Numbered from the stretch's first letter, positions 53,036-63,329 are shown. The stretch is 64,000 bases of DNA from Corynebacterium deserti GIMN1.010 (GCF_001277995.1 NZ_CP009220.1:930001-994000); one strand, 5' to 3'. The notes: generated by a model from the sequence alone, not told the origin. Numbers and translations are program-made.

Positions 53036-53824
53036 ATGAGTTCAGGGGTAAAAAGGGCGTTGGGGTTTGGCTGTGGTTCAGTATTGGCTGTGATCATGGT
53101 TATTTCCTTCGTCGGATGGGCGTTGAGTTTTCTGGATGGAACCCCGCCCATTCGACAGCTCCAGCAGATCCCTGAGGATGTTCCCCCAGCTCGTGGTGAG
53201 GCGGTTCCACTTATTGATATTGAGGCTGAGGGGCGCACTGCCGATCACTTGCGTTTTTGGGCAGAACCTATAGCAACGGACATTGGAGTTTCCGCCCAAG
53301 CAGTCGCTGCATATGGAAACGCGGAACTTATTACGGCGACAGCGTGGCCACAATGCAACCTCTCGTGGAACACCCTTGCAGGAATTGGCCAGGTAGAAAC
53401 CCGCCACGGCACCTATAACGGCAAGATGTTTGGTGGCAGCTCACTGAATGAGCAGGGAGTGGCAACGCCGCACATTATTGGCGTGCCATTGGATGGTTCA
53501 CCTGGTTTTGCAGAGATTCCCGATACCGACAATGGTGAATTAGACGGCGATACTGAATTTGATCGCGCTGTCGGACCCATGCAATTTATTCCCAGCACAT
53601 GGCATCGCATGGGGCTTGATGCCAATGGTGATGGGGTAGCAGACCCCCACCAGATCGATGACGCTGCCTTAAGTGCTGCCAACTTGCTGTGTTCGGATGG
53701 TCGCGATTTGTCCACTCCTGAGGGCTGGACCAATGCGGTGCATTCCTACAACATGTCTAATCAGTATCTGTTAGATGTTCGTGATGCAGCCGCTTCTTAT
53801 TCCTTGAGGCAGCCTGTGATCTAG
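53036..53824 (+). CDS. Lytic transglycosylase-like protein
   Basis: Encodes 262 residues from the ATG at 53036; TATTAT lies 8 nt upstream, so a leaderless start is likely and the earlier ATG at 52997 is inside the promoter. One membrane helix (about residues 10-30) anchors an external SLT-type domain. The catalytic Glu is in GIGQVETRHG, and AVGPMQFIPSTWHRMG and SYNMSNQY are the substrate-groove motifs. It cleaves or remodels peptidoglycan. It shares its upstream region with porB. Confidence 0.85.
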   Translation: MSSGVKRALGFGCGSVLAVIMVISFVGWALSFLDGTPPIRQLQQIPEDVPPARGEAVPLIDIEAEGRTADHLRFWAEPIATDIGVSAQAVAAYGNAELITATAWPQCNLSWNTLAGIGQVETRHGTYNGKMFGGSSLNEQGVATPHIIGVPLDGSPGFAEIPDTDNGELDGDTEFDRAVGPMQFIPSTWHRMGLDANGDGVADPHQIDDAALSAANLLCSDGRDLSTPEGWTNAVHSYNMSNQYLLDVRDAAASYSLRQPVI

Positions 53825-54070
53825 GTTTTTGTGTCGACAAGCATTCTTTTTCGACTCTCGAACGGGGTTAAGAATGTGAGATTATGTCTGATCGGACACG
53901 GTTGGGCTGGGAATTTGGGTGGTATTGGCCACGAATTTCACTTGATTCCGTCATCGAAACGAGATTCATGGAACAATTGAGTGTAGACGTGATCGAGGAC
54001 GTTCCAACTTTCAGAAATTTGGAGCACCTCATTGCGTAAATAATTCTGGTTAGCTCCCAAGTTGGCATAG

Positions 54071-55357
<1,287 letters not shown>

Positions 55358-55446
55358 ATAAAAGCGCTTTTCGACGCCCGGTTACCTCTTGGTAGCCGGG
55401 CGTCGCTGCCTTTCTATTGTTACGGGTGTGACTATGATCGAGGATT

Positions 55447-56001
55447 ATGGCAAAGCAGAAGAAAACTCATAAAGGCATCGTTCCTGTCTCCAGCAGAGAT
55501 CGTGCCTCCGAGTCAGCTTCTGCTACCCGTGCCCCCTTCAAACTGGGCGCACCAGGCATCGCAGCTATCGCGGTCGTCGTGCTGCTCATTTTGTTTGTCA
55601 TCGCGATTCCCGTGCGCAATTACTTTCAACTCAGAGCTGACATCGCGCAGACGGAAGCGTCGATCGCCGCGAAAGAACAGCAAATCGCACAGTTGGAATC
55701 TGACCTCGACCGCTACCAATCAGAGGCTTATATCCGCGAGCAAGCGCGCCTGCGCCTCGGTTTGATTGAACCGGGTGAAACAGCTTTCCGAATTGTTGAT
55801 CCAGCACTTGATTCCGATAATGCAGTCACCTCAGACGGCACCGAAGTAGAGCCACTGGGACCCTGGTATGAAAACCTCTGGGACTCCGTGACCACTCCAG
55901 AGCTGCTTGGCGACGACGAATTGGCTCCGCCACTAATTGAAGGTGAGGTGCCGACTATTGATCAAGGAACGGAATCTGGTGGGGAAGCACCTGTGCAATA
56001 G
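55447..56001 (+). CDS. ftsB: FtsB/DivIC-family septum protein
   Basis: Encodes 184 residues: a cytoplasmic basic tail to about residue 38, one membrane helix (about 39-58), then a coiled coil (ADIAQTEASIAAKEQQIAQLESDL) and an acidic disordered C-terminal tail. It scaffolds FtsQ and FtsL at the division septum. The eno-ftsB-DUF501-ppx order is conserved in actinobacteria. The C-terminal tail is longer than in most FtsB proteins. Confidence 0.87.
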   Translation: MAKQKKTHKGIVPVSSRDRASESASATRAPFKLGAPGIAAIAVVVLLILFVIAIPVRNYFQLRADIAQTEASIAAKEQQIAQLESDLDRYQSEAYIREQARLRLGLIEPGETAFRIVDPALDSDNAVTSDGTEVEPLGPWYENLWDSVTTPELLGDDELAPPLIEGEVPTIDQGTESGGEAPVQ

Positions 56002-56036
56002 CGCTTTGCGCACAGACTCATGACAGAATAGAAACC

Positions 56037-56591
56037 ATGAGTGTGAATGATGCAGATCTGAAAGTTGTAGAAGAGCAACTCGGAAGGGCTCCCCGTGGAG
56101 TTCTTGACATCTCTTACCGCAGCCCCGATGGAGTCCCAGGGGTAGTAAAAACTGCTCCCAAATTGGACGATGGCACCCCATTTCCCACCCTGTACTACTT
56201 GACTGATCCACGCCTAACCACCGAAGCGTCCCGCCTCGAAGTCGCGTTGGTGATGAAGTGGATGACCGATCGACTTGCCGAAGACGAAGAGCTGCGCGCT
56301 GATTACCAGCGTGCACACGAGCACTACTTGGCCAAGCGCAATGAAATTGAAGATCTCGGCACCGATTTCTCCGGTGGCGGCATGCCTGATCGTGTGAAGT
56401 GCCTCCACGTTCTTATCGCCTACGCACTTGCTGAAGGCCCAGATCATTTCCGTCTCGGCACTGAATCTGTCGCAATGGCCGCTGAACATGGTGATCTGCG
56501 GGGCACGGCTATTCCCGAAGATTGGCCAACAGTAGAAGATCTTGGCATCAACATGGAGGATTTCGACTTCTCCCGAGCAGGAGGAGCCTAA
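56037..56591 (+). CDS. DUF501 family protein
   Basis: Encodes 184 residues of the DUF501 family found between ftsB and ppx in actinobacteria. GRAPRGVLDISYRSPDGVPGVV and FPTLYYLTDPRLTTEASRLE are the family's core, and GGMPDRVKCLHVLIAY contains a conserved Cys-x-His. Function is unknown. Its stop overlaps the ppx2 start by 1 nt (TAATG). Confidence 0.87.
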   Translation: MSVNDADLKVVEEQLGRAPRGVLDISYRSPDGVPGVVKTAPKLDDGTPFPTLYYLTDPRLTTEASRLEVALVMKWMTDRLAEDEELRADYQRAHEHYLAKRNEIEDLGTDFSGGGMPDRVKCLHVLIAYALAEGPDHFRLGTESVAMAAEHGDLRGTAIPEDWPTVEDLGINMEDFDFSRAGGA

Positions 56592-57556
56592 TGACGCGCT
56601 ATGCTGCCGTCGACTGCGGAACCAACTCCATCCGCTTGCTTATTACCGAGGTATCTGACGAAGGCTTTAAGGAAGTGGTCCGCGAAAACACCATCGTGCG
56701 CCTGGGCCAAGGTGTGGATGCTACTGGTCGTCTTGATCCAGAAGCCATCGAGCGCACTCGCATTGCTTTGGAACACTACGTTGAACTGATGGAAGCCAAC
56801 GAGGTGGAGACTGTCCGCATGGTGGCAACATCTGCCACGCGAGATGCTTCCAACAAGGACGAATTCTTTGCAATGACCCGCCAGTTGCTGTCCCGGATTC
56901 GTCCTGGCTACCAAGCTGAGGTCATCACTGGCGATGAGGAAGCACTGCTAGCTTTCCGCGGGGCGATCGTGGATCTTCCAAAAGATCAGGGTCCTTTTTG
57001 CGTCATTGACTTAGGCGGTGGGTCCACCGAATTCATCGTCGGCACCTACGATGGTGAGATCCTTGGTTCCCACTCCGCGCAGATGGGTTGTGTCCGCCTG
57101 ACGGAGCGCATTATGCGCAGCGATCCACCCACCGAAACTGAAGTGGAAATCGCTCGAGACTATGTTGCCGAACGCATTGAAGACGTCAAAAAGATCGTGC
57201 CTATTTCCAAGGCAAAGACCTTCGTTGGTTGCGCTGGTACTTTCACCACCATTTCGGCGTGGGTGCAGGGTCTGGAGTTCTATGATCGCAATGCCATTCA
57301 TCTATCAGCGCTCAACTTTGATGCGTTGCGTGTGATCACCGATGAGATTATCTCAGAGTCTTCAACTCAACGCGCAAGCAATCCAGTTGTTGATCCCGGT
57401 CGTGCGGACGTTATCGGTGGTGGCTCTGTAGTTGTTCAGGCAGCGATCGAGCTCGCATCGGATGAAGCAGGCGTGGACTACATCATCATCTCGGAGAAGG
57501 ACATTCTCGACGGCCTCATCCTTGGCCTCGTTGAGGAGCAGGCCACTGGCGAATAA
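56591..57556 (+). CDS. ppx2: Exopolyphosphatase/guanosine pentaphosphate phosphatase
   Basis: Encodes 321 residues from the ATG overlapping the previous stop; an upstream in-frame start inside DUF501 is rejected. The ASKHA-fold Ppx/GppA signature is clear: AAVDCGTNSIRLLI at the start, TGDEEALLAFRG in the middle and IDLGGGSTEFIVG near residue 140. Ppx2 shortens polyphosphate from the ends; C. glutamicum has two such genes. It is short for the family, lacking the C-terminal HD domain of E. coli Ppx. It opposes ppk2A at the other end of the window. Confidence 0.9.
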   Translation: MTRYAAVDCGTNSIRLLITEVSDEGFKEVVRENTIVRLGQGVDATGRLDPEAIERTRIALEHYVELMEANEVETVRMVATSATRDASNKDEFFAMTRQLLSRIRPGYQAEVITGDEEALLAFRGAIVDLPKDQGPFCVIDLGGGSTEFIVGTYDGEILGSHSAQMGCVRLTERIMRSDPPTETEVEIARDYVAERIEDVKKIVPISKAKTFVGCAGTFTTISAWVQGLEFYDRNAIHLSALNFDALRVITDEIISESSTQRASNPVVDPGRADVIGGGSVVVQAAIELASDEAGVDYIIISEKDILDGLILGLVEEQATGE

Positions 57557-57659
57557 GACCCCCTGGTTTTATTTGTTATTGAGGTGATGCTCTATGATGT
57601 TCACGTGCCTAAAAAACGGCATTGCTTTCTCACGATGACGTGAGGATACAGTGCTGAAA

Positions 57660-57733
57660 GCCCCCATAGCCCAATCGGCAGAGGCGGTTGACTTAAAATC
57701 AATACAGTGTGGGTTCGAGTCCCACTGGGGGCA
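57660..57733 (+). tRNA. tRNA-Leu (anticodon TAA) with a short variable loop
   Basis: A 7-bp acceptor stem GCCCCCA/TGGGGGC with discriminator A, D arm GCC...GGC, anticodon arm GTTGA-CTTAAAA-TCAAT with TAA in the loop, a variable loop of only about 5 nt (ACAGT), and T arm GTGGG-TTCGAGT-CCCAC. Length is 74 nt. Bacterial tRNA-Leu normally has a long variable arm and about 85 nt, so this shape is atypical. Confidence 0.85.
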
Positions 57734-57738
57734 CAACT

Positions 57739-57785
57739 GTTCCAACGATTCTGATCACTGCAGGTCAGAGCGTTGGAACTTTTTC
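57739..57785 (+). terminator. Terminator after tRNA-Leu
   Basis: GTTCCAACG (57739-57747) pairs with CGTTGGAAC (57771-57779), with an inner TCTGA/TCAGA stem and a T-run. Confidence 0.9.
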
Positions 57786-57927
57786 GTTAAGGTCCACTTT
57801 TTCTGCCCGCCACCTATCTGGTCTTGACAACTGATTCGTCAGGGGAGTGGCTGCCACATTTATTGAGATCTTTGAATAAGTCTCTTGCACTTACACGGCG
57901 AAGGACTGTAACATCGCACCAAAGATA

Positions 57928-57946
57928 TGAGGTTAGCGTAACCTAC
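57928..57946 (+). promoter_or_regulatory. DtxR-like box upstream of ripA
   Basis: The 19-bp site TGAGGTTAGCGTAACCTAC matches the DtxR consensus (TTAGGTTAGSCTAACCTAA) at 16 of 19 positions. It lies 34 nt before the ripA start, fitting iron-dependent repression. Confidence 0.8.
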
Positions 57947-57979
57947 ATTCATAATAAGTTGCTGAAGTGAGGATGTGAC

Positions 57980-58996
57980 ATGAGTTCTGCGAGTTTGTTG
58001 TGGTGCCAGTCTGGAGTGGCAACAGTAACGCTTGGACAACGGGTTTTTACCCTTGTTGCAGGTGACCTACTGTTCGCACCAGAGGACTTCATGCTCAGCG
58101 ACTCCGTTTCAGAGGAAGTTTCAGGTGCCTCTGGGCTTGTCCTCGAAATCTGCTTTAACACCATGAACATCTCAGGTACCGCACGACGCATTCATCTGGG
58201 TTACGCGTGGAATGACCGCTTGACCTTTGAATACAGCCGTTCCCTCTTCGGTGAGGACACGCTGTCGTCTGAGATCGCACGCTTGTTCACTGATCGTGTT
58301 TCGTCGCCTCCGCTGCCAGCTCCTCGTAAGGCCCGCTCAGTCGCGCAAGTTCTCGTGTCTAACCCTGCAGATCAAACAAGCCTGGAAGAATTCGCTGAGG
58401 CTCAGGGTGTTTCTGCGCGCACGCTGCAGCGTCAATTCCTCAAGTCCACCGGTTACTCGTTCAGCGAGTGGCGTGCCGCGCAGCGCGTGTGCGTCGCGGC
58501 CAGCTTGCTGGCCCACGACTTTAGCATTTCAGTGGTTGCGAACCTCGTTGGCTTCGCCGCCACCAGCAGCTTGACCAGAGCTTTTCGACGCCACACTGGT
58601 GCGACCCCATCCAGCTTCACCACTGGGCAAATAGGTATGGGGGCAGCAGGGTACCCACCTCGCACCCCAGCATCGACCACCTTTGCTCAGGCCTCCCAAG
58701 ACCAGCAATTATGGATCTACAGTGGAACGGCCACAGTCACGACTCCTGGTTACTGCCGATTCTTAGGCCAAGGCGATATGGTGACGATCCCAGCTGGCAC
58801 CCAAACCCGAATCGATGTTGCTGCCGGCTCCATCGCCTTCCCCGTACCCGTGGGTCTTGATGAATGGGGCATGGATCTCTCTCGCGTCGAAGCCGTGCAC
58901 AAGCAGCAGACTGCACCGCTGACTGTCTTGGAACAATCCGAATGGGCAACTCTCAGCGACGAACTCCTAAACACCCCAGTACCAGTGAATTTATAG
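57980..58996 (+). CDS. ripA: AraC-type regulator of iron proteins RipA
   Basis: Encodes 338 residues. A cupin-like N-terminal part ([12 protein letters not shown]) is followed by two helix-turn-helices (about residues 125-215, [22 protein letters not shown] and [15 protein letters not shown]), then a C-terminal cupin-like region ([16 protein letters not shown]). In C. glutamicum RipA represses iron-containing enzymes such as aconitase and succinate dehydrogenase when iron is scarce, and is itself repressed by DtxR; the box upstream supports this. The second helix carries a motif copy at 58580-58591. Confidence 0.92.
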   Translation: MSSASLLWCQSGVATVTLGQRVFTLVAGDLLFAPEDFMLSDSVSEEVSGASGLVLEICFNTMNISGTARRIHLGYAWNDRLTFEYSRSLFGEDTLSSEIARLFTDRVSSPPLPAPRKARSVAQVLVSNPADQTSLEEFAEAQGVSARTLQRQFLKSTGYSFSEWRAAQRVCVAASLLAHDFSISVVANLVGFAATSSLTRAFRRHTGATPSSFTTGQIGMGAAGYPPRTPASTTFAQASQDQQLWIYSGTATVTTPGYCRFLGQGDMVTIPAGTQTRIDVAAGSIAFPVPVGLDEWGMDLSRVEAVHKQQTAPLTVLEQSEWATLSDELLNTPVPVNL

Positions 58997-59015
58997 ATGT
59001 AGCGAAGAAAGGGAA

Positions 59016-59041
59016 ATTAGTTCCTTGAATCGGGAACTAAT
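59016..59041. other. Inverted repeat between ripA and the Bax-inhibitor-like gene
   Basis: ATTAGTTCC (59016-59024) and GGAACTAAT (59033-59041) are perfect complements. With no T-run it may be a weak terminator of ripA or an operator. Confidence 0.4.
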
Positions 59042-59103
59042 CTAATCCTGAAAGCGTTGGTTTTAGTGAAGAACGAAAATCAACTGAAAGGATTGGGGAC
59101 CCC

Positions 59104-59922
59104 TTGCGAAGCAGCAATCCCGTTTTTAGTTCCCTTACGGAAACCCAACGTCCACAAGGCCAGAACCCATACGGTGGTTACGACAACTTCGGTGGTGTCT
59201 ACCAGCAAAATGCCACCCCAGTCCGGGCCGAACGCCCAATGACCGTAGATGACGTGATCACCAAAACCGGTATCACCCTCGCGGTCATTGTTGTTTTCGC
59301 TTTGGTTACCTTCGGTACTTGGGTTGTCAGCCCAGGTCTAGGCATGATCTTGACCATCGTTGGTGCAATTGGTGGTTTCATTACCGTCCTGGTCAGCACC
59401 TTCGGTAAGAAGTACGGTTCCGCAGCAACCACCCTCATCTACGCTGCATTCGAAGGCCTCTTCGTCGGTGGTATCTCCTTGCTGCTGTCTGGCTGGACCG
59501 TCGGTAACGCAGACGCTGGTGGCCTCATCGGCCAGGCAGTCCTTGGCACCATCGGTGTGTTCATCGGCATGCTTTTTGTTTACAAGACCGGTGCTATCAA
59601 GGTCACCCCTAAGTTCAACCGAATCCTCACCTCCATGATGGTCGGTGTGCTGGTTCTGGTGCTAGGTAACCTTGTCTGGGCACTGTTTACCGGTGGCGCC
59701 AGCCCACTGCGTGACGGCGGCATGATCGCGATCATCTTCTCCCTGTTCTGCATCGGCTTGGCAGCATTTAGCTTCCTCAGCGACTTCGATGCAGCCGATC
59801 AGCTTGTTCGCCAGGGCGCTCCAGCGAAGATGGCATGGGGCGTTGCCCTCGGCCTAGCTGTCACCTTGGTCTGGCTCTACACCGAGATCCTGCGTCTGCT
59901 CAGCTACTTCCAAAATAGGTAG
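59104..59922 (+). CDS. Bax inhibitor-1/YccA-family membrane protein
   Basis: Encodes 272 residues from a TTG, with GAAAGGA about 12 nt upstream. A Gln/Gly/Tyr-rich N-terminal tail of about 50 residues precedes seven membrane helices. KFNRILTSMMVGVLVLVL and FSLFCIGLAAFSFLSDFD match the Bax inhibitor-1 signature, with the paired Asp of the pH-sensing calcium channel. Function in corynebacteria is unknown. Confidence 0.83.
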   Translation: MRSSNPVFSSLTETQRPQGQNPYGGYDNFGGVYQQNATPVRAERPMTVDDVITKTGITLAVIVVFALVTFGTWVVSPGLGMILTIVGAIGGFITVLVSTFGKKYGSAATTLIYAAFEGLFVGGISLLLSGWTVGNADAGGLIGQAVLGTIGVFIGMLFVYKTGAIKVTPKFNRILTSMMVGVLVLVLGNLVWALFTGGASPLRDGGMIAIIFSLFCIGLAAFSFLSDFDAADQLVRQGAPAKMAWGVALGLAVTLVWLYTEILRLLSYFQNR

Positions 59923-59930
59923 CATAAACC

Positions 59931-59967
59931 AAAATTGGCCCCCACCGAGGTGGGGGCCAATTTTTAT
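59931..59967. terminator. Bidirectional terminator between Bax-inhibitor-like and lipoprotein genes
   Basis: AAAATTGGCCCCCACC (59931-59946) pairs perfectly with GGTGGGGGCCAATTTT (59949-59964) with a 2-nt spacer. A/T flanks on both sides let it act for both convergent genes. Confidence 0.9.
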
Positions 59968-59973
59968 ATCTAG

Positions 59974-60393
59974 TTAAAACGCTGGTTCTTGACCATCAAC
60001 GAGGACAGTGGAAAAGACCAGGCCTTGAGAGGTCTCTACAGGATCGCTCAGTTCGATGCTGAGGCGATTGTCCGTAACCGTCGTTCCATCTGTAGAGGTG
60101 ACTGTACGGTTACCCCAGCCTGAAGCAGAATCTTCTTCCCACTTGTCCCATTCGATGCTTACCAAATGATCATTATCTTGGCTGCATTGAAGGGAAATCT
60201 CCGAAGGCCGCTGAACTGGTGCAGACACACAGTCAATATAGCCAGGAGCATCCGCGTTAGTGGCGGGGCGAGCAACGCCGGTAGCGGTCTCGACCTTGAG
60301 GGTTGAATCTTGCTGGTTGGGTGGTGAACACGCAACCAGAGCGACTGCGGTGAGTGCTACGGCACCCGTCGCAAAGCACTTTCTAGCAAACAT
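59974..60393 (-). CDS. Small secreted lipoprotein
   Basis: Encodes 139 residues. The lipobox LVACS places the lipidated Cys near residue 22. The mature part has two further Cys (YIDCVSAP and SLQCSQD) likely to form a disulphide, and a beta-rich C-terminus. It starts 5 nt after greA and should be cotranscribed with it. I recognise no family. Confidence 0.75.
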   Translation of the reverse strand: MFARKCFATGAVALTAVALVACSPPNQQDSTLKVETATGVARPATNADAPGYIDCVSAPVQRPSEISLQCSQDNDHLVSIEWDKWEEDSASGWGNRTVTSTDGTTVTDNRLSIELSDPVETSQGLVFSTVLVDGQEPAF

Positions 60394-60398
60394 GAACC

Positions 60399-60923
60399 CT
60401 AGCCGTTGCTGCGAGGAGTTGCGGCCTTCTCAGAGTTGTAAGGCTCAGCGGAGACGACGGTGACGGAAATGACGGAACCGTTTGGTGCGGTGTACTGGCG
60501 GGTTTCGCCTTCCTGCGCGCCCAAGATGGCAGCACCCAGTGGGGACTGCTCGGAGTAGGTCTCCAGATCTGGGTTCTCGGAAGCAGCCGCGCGGGTACCG
60601 ATGAGGAAGGTTTCCTTATCGGACTCATCGCCGTCGTAGTACACGTGAACCACGGAACCGACGTGTGCGACACCTTCGATGATGCCTTCGCGCTCGGTGG
60701 TGGAGTTAGCCAGCAGCTCAGAGATCTGCTTGATGCGGGCTTCTTCCTGGTCCTGCATTTCACGAGCAGCATCGTAGCCAGCGTTTTCCTTGAGGTCGCC
60801 CTCTTCGCGGCGTTCGTTGATTTCCGCTGCGACAGCTGGGCGGTGTGCGATAAGGGCGTTGAGCTCTTCTTCTAGCTTTGCCTTGGTTTCTGGAGTGATG
60901 TACTGCTTGTCTGCAGTTGCCAT
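60399..60923 (-). CDS. greA: Transcription elongation factor GreA
   Basis: Encodes 174 residues: an N-terminal coiled coil (to about residue 85, with REEGDLKENAGYDAAREMQ at the acidic tip) and a C-terminal FKBP-like domain. It rescues backtracked RNA polymerase by stimulating RNA cleavage. The Asp/Glu at the coil tip are intact. GGGAGGGT precedes the start. Confidence 0.96.
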   Translation of the reverse strand: MATADKQYITPETKAKLEEELNALIAHRPAVAAEINERREEGDLKENAGYDAAREMQDQEEARIKQISELLANSTTEREGIIEGVAHVGSVVHVYYDGDESDKETFLIGTRAAASENPDLETYSEQSPLGAAILGAQEGETRQYTAPNGSVISVTVVSAEPYNSEKAATPRSNG

Positions 60924-61000
60924 AGTAAATACCCTCCCGGGAACAGTAGAGGCGGATCATGTGGGCATGTGTTCTGGTGTTTACGCTCGGTGTTCATGAG

Positions 61001-61026
61001 TGTGGCCCCGGATATCCGGGGCCACA
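61001..61026. terminator. 26-bp perfect palindrome, probable terminator of the DUF4307 gene
   Basis: TGTGGCCCCGGAT followed at once by its exact complement, 13 bp each side, between greA and the DUF4307 gene. No T-run is present on the minus strand; stem strength alone may suffice. Confidence 0.6.
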
Positions 61027-61133
61027 TCAATTCAGCCGACCAGGATCACACATCCACTGATGTCAACGTGAGTTTTTTCTGAGCCAAATTTTAGCACAGC
61101 ACAACACTGGCCCTCATGGCCTGTGTGTTAGGT

Positions 61134-61637
61134 TTACAAGTTCATGTGCGATGGAATCTTGGTGGAACAACCATAGACTCCGCCGGAGACTGCGATGTCA
61201 CGCGTTGGGATAAGCGTTGAGATACGCACGGTGGAATGCTCGCTTGGCTCAACCAGCACTTCACGGCGGCCCACCTCGGCGTGAGAGTAGTCCTTTGCCG
61301 TGACGATGCAGTACGCAACCTGGCTAGGGTCATCGCGGGTGACGTCAACTTCAAAACGGAACGTGTCATCATCAATGCGTTCGAATGCGCCCATTTGGCC
61401 GGACACCGTTTGGGAATCTCGGGCTTTCAAGAAGTTTGCGCCCACAATGACGATGGCGATGATGAGCAAGACACCCACGATTGCGATGATCTTGCCGCTG
61501 ATGTTACGACCAGCAGACGCTTCTGGGCGACGAGCATTGTAGCGACCCGCTGGGCGAGCCGATTGTTGAGGAGAAGCCTGGCCCGGAATATTTGAAGAAC
61601 CTGAAGCGTTGGATGGAGAGTTGGAATTGGAGCTCAT
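61134..61637 (-). CDS. DUF4307-family membrane protein
   Basis: Encodes 167 residues from the ATG at 61637; a TTG would add 11. A disordered Ser/Asn/Pro-rich tail to about residue 45 is followed by one membrane helix (about 48-70) and an external beta domain with two Cys (VAYCIVTAKD and VYGCSTKI). This matches DUF4307, a conserved actinobacterial single-pass family of unknown function that sits divergent from mca. Confidence 0.78.
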   Translation of the reverse strand: MSSNSNSPSNASGSSNIPGQASPQQSARPAGRYNARRPEASAGRNISGKIIAIVGVLLIIAIVIVGANFLKARDSQTVSGQMGAFERIDDDTFRFEVDVTRDDPSQVAYCIVTAKDYSHAEVGRREVLVEPSEHSTVRISTLIPTRDIAVSGGVYGCSTKIPSHMNL

Positions 61638-61868
61638 GATGACGTTTTCTACATCCTCTTCAAAGGCCAAATTGTGCGGGTCACCCTCACATCTTAGTCA
61701 CGGTTGTCAAAACTGTTAACTAGTGGGCTAGAGCTGCCAGATCGGGCGGATCAAGGTAGAGCGGTGGAAACCGCTATCATGAATGCAATACACATCAACT
61801 AAACCCCGGGGAAGCGCTGACGGTCCGAAATCATTGGGGCCGACAACTTCAAGGAAAGGATGAATCAC

Positions 61869-62744
61869 GTGAGTGGTCTACGCCTGATGGCGATCCACGC
61901 CCACCCTGACGATGAGTCAAGTAAAGGCGCTGCAACCATGGCTCGCTACGCCGCCGAAGGCAACCGAGTCATGGTGGTGACGTGCACTGGTGGTGAGCGT
62001 GGTGACATTCTCAACCCAGCGATGGACAAGCCTGGGGTGTTGGACAATATTTCCACCATCCGCCAAGAGGAAATGGCTAAAGCCATGGAGATCCTCGGTA
62101 CTGAGCATCGGTGGTTGGGCTATGTGGACTCCGGATTGCCTCAGGGGGATCCATTGCCACCGCTGCCAGAAGGCTGCTTTGCTTTAGAAGACTCTGAGAA
62201 AGTCGCCCGTGATCTGGTTCAGGTGATCCGTGAGTTTCGTCCACACGCGATCATTACCTATGACGAAAACGGTGGATACCCACACCCAGACCACCTCAAA
62301 GTTCATGAGGTCTCCATGCTGGCATGGGATAAGGCTGGCGACGCCGAATACGCACCTGAGCTAGGGGAGGCATGGGCGCCTCTGAAACTGTATTACACTC
62401 ACGGCTTTATCCGTCAGCGTATGCAGATGTTCCACGACCTGCTTATCGAACAAGGTAAGCCCAGCCCATACACCCCGATGCTGGAACGCTGGCGTGCCAA
62501 CCAAGCAGACATCATGGCTCGTGTGACCACGCAGGTTCCATGTGAGCGCTTTTTTGATAAGCGTGACGATGCCTTGCGTGCACACGCAACCCAGATTGAT
62601 CCAGCGGGCGCTTTCTTTGGTACCCCAGTCGAGGTTCAGCGTCGTTTGTGGCCAACGGAAGAGTTTGAATTGGCCAAGACGCGCGTGAAAACGTCCATTC
62701 CGGAGGATGACTTGTTTGCCGGAATTACTCCCGATGCAGAATAA
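61869..62744 (+). CDS. mca: Mycothiol S-conjugate amidase
   Basis: Encodes 291 residues from a GTG with AAAGG 9 nt upstream; an ATG at 61860 lies directly against that site and is less likely. Mca cleaves mycothiol conjugates, releasing mercapturic acids for export in toxin defence. HAHPDDES (about residues 10-17) and the HPDHLKVH segment near residue 140 are the zinc ligands. MshB is the close relative; the length and C-terminus fit Mca. Confidence 0.9.
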   Translation: MSGLRLMAIHAHPDDESSKGAATMARYAAEGNRVMVVTCTGGERGDILNPAMDKPGVLDNISTIRQEEMAKAMEILGTEHRWLGYVDSGLPQGDPLPPLPEGCFALEDSEKVARDLVQVIREFRPHAIITYDENGGYPHPDHLKVHEVSMLAWDKAGDAEYAPELGEAWAPLKLYYTHGFIRQRMQMFHDLLIEQGKPSPYTPMLERWRANQADIMARVTTQVPCERFFDKRDDALRAHATQIDPAGAFFGTPVEVQRRLWPTEEFELAKTRVKTSIPEDDLFAGITPDAE

Positions 62745-62783
62745 TGCTTTATAACCACATCCTTTAGGAAGGACCTTTTCGGC

Positions 62784-63101
62784 GTGATTGACCTCAGCCC
62801 TGTGATTACAACAGTCGCCGGCGCATACAATGAGACCACCTTTTTCTTAGCTCAGCAGCAGGAAGGCGGACCACTTGGCCCAGAATTTGGAAAGGCATCG
62901 CCGGTTGGTTTGTTGATCATCGTCGCGCTGCTGGTCGCGATTTTAACCTTGGGGTGGATGTTCCATCGTCGCTGGTCACGGATGAATCGTCGCCGTATTT
63001 TCGCAGAGCGTCACGGCTTGGATCCCTTCGATATTGAGGGCGTGCGTAAAGCGATGGCTGAGGCGGGCTTGAATGAAAAGAACAAAAAGGACTTCCTTTA
63101 A
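62784..63101 (+). CDS. Small single-pass membrane protein downstream of mca
   Basis: Encodes 105 residues from a GTG with AGGAAGGA upstream. An external N-terminus of about 40 residues, one helix (about 43-62) and a basic cytoplasmic tail of about 45 residues are seen. Conserved next to mca in corynebacteria by my recollection. Function unknown. Probably cotranscribed with mca (39-nt gap). Confidence 0.68.
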   Translation: MIDLSPVITTVAGAYNETTFFLAQQQEGGPLGPEFGKASPVGLLIIVALLVAILTLGWMFHRRWSRMNRRRIFAERHGLDPFDIEGVRKAMAEAGLNEKNKKDFL

Positions 63102-63114
63102 ATCAAAACTGTGT

Positions 63115-63120
63115 TAAAGT
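63115..63120 (+). promoter_or_regulatory. -10 element of the DAHP synthase leader
   Basis: TAAAGT ends 8 nt before the ATG of the leader peptide, consistent with a leaderless leader mRNA. Confidence 0.5.
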
Positions 63121-63128
63121 CTTTGGTT

Positions 63129-63206
63129 ATGTTCGCAGCACGATTTTATTTTATGACCGGCTCCGGGGTCTTCCCGCGCACGCTGGCCATTAATTGTGCC
63201 ATCTAA
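63129..63206 (+). CDS. Leader peptide with Phe-Tyr-Phe, upstream of the DAHP synthase gene
   Basis: A 25-residue frame begins MFAARFYFMTGSG and ends at TAA. Phe, Tyr and Phe fall in three consecutive codons (residues 6-8), and another Phe is residue 2. A GC-rich hairpin and T-run follow, so ribosome stalling on Phe or Tyr codons could control termination before the aromatic pathway gene. Confidence 0.65.
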   Translation: MFAARFYFMTGSGVFPRTLAINCAI

Positions 63207-63228
63207 ACGCGAACAAGATCCGGAGTCG

Positions 63229-63268
63229 AGCAGCACCTCCCCGCAAGGGTAGAGGGGCTGCTTTTTTG
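63229..63268 (+). terminator. Attenuator terminator before the DAHP synthase gene
   Basis: AGCAGC (63229-63234) pairs with GCTGCT (63257-63262), with CCTC/GAGG inside, followed by six T. Upstream GGCTCCGG (63159-63166) can pair with CCGGAGTC (63220-63227). Which alternative fold acts as antiterminator is not settled. Confidence 0.7.
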
Positions 63269-63329
63269 TTTCCTATTTTTCTCACTCACCAAAGACCAGC
63301 AAGATTTTGAAATTGAAAGGCCTCAAGCC

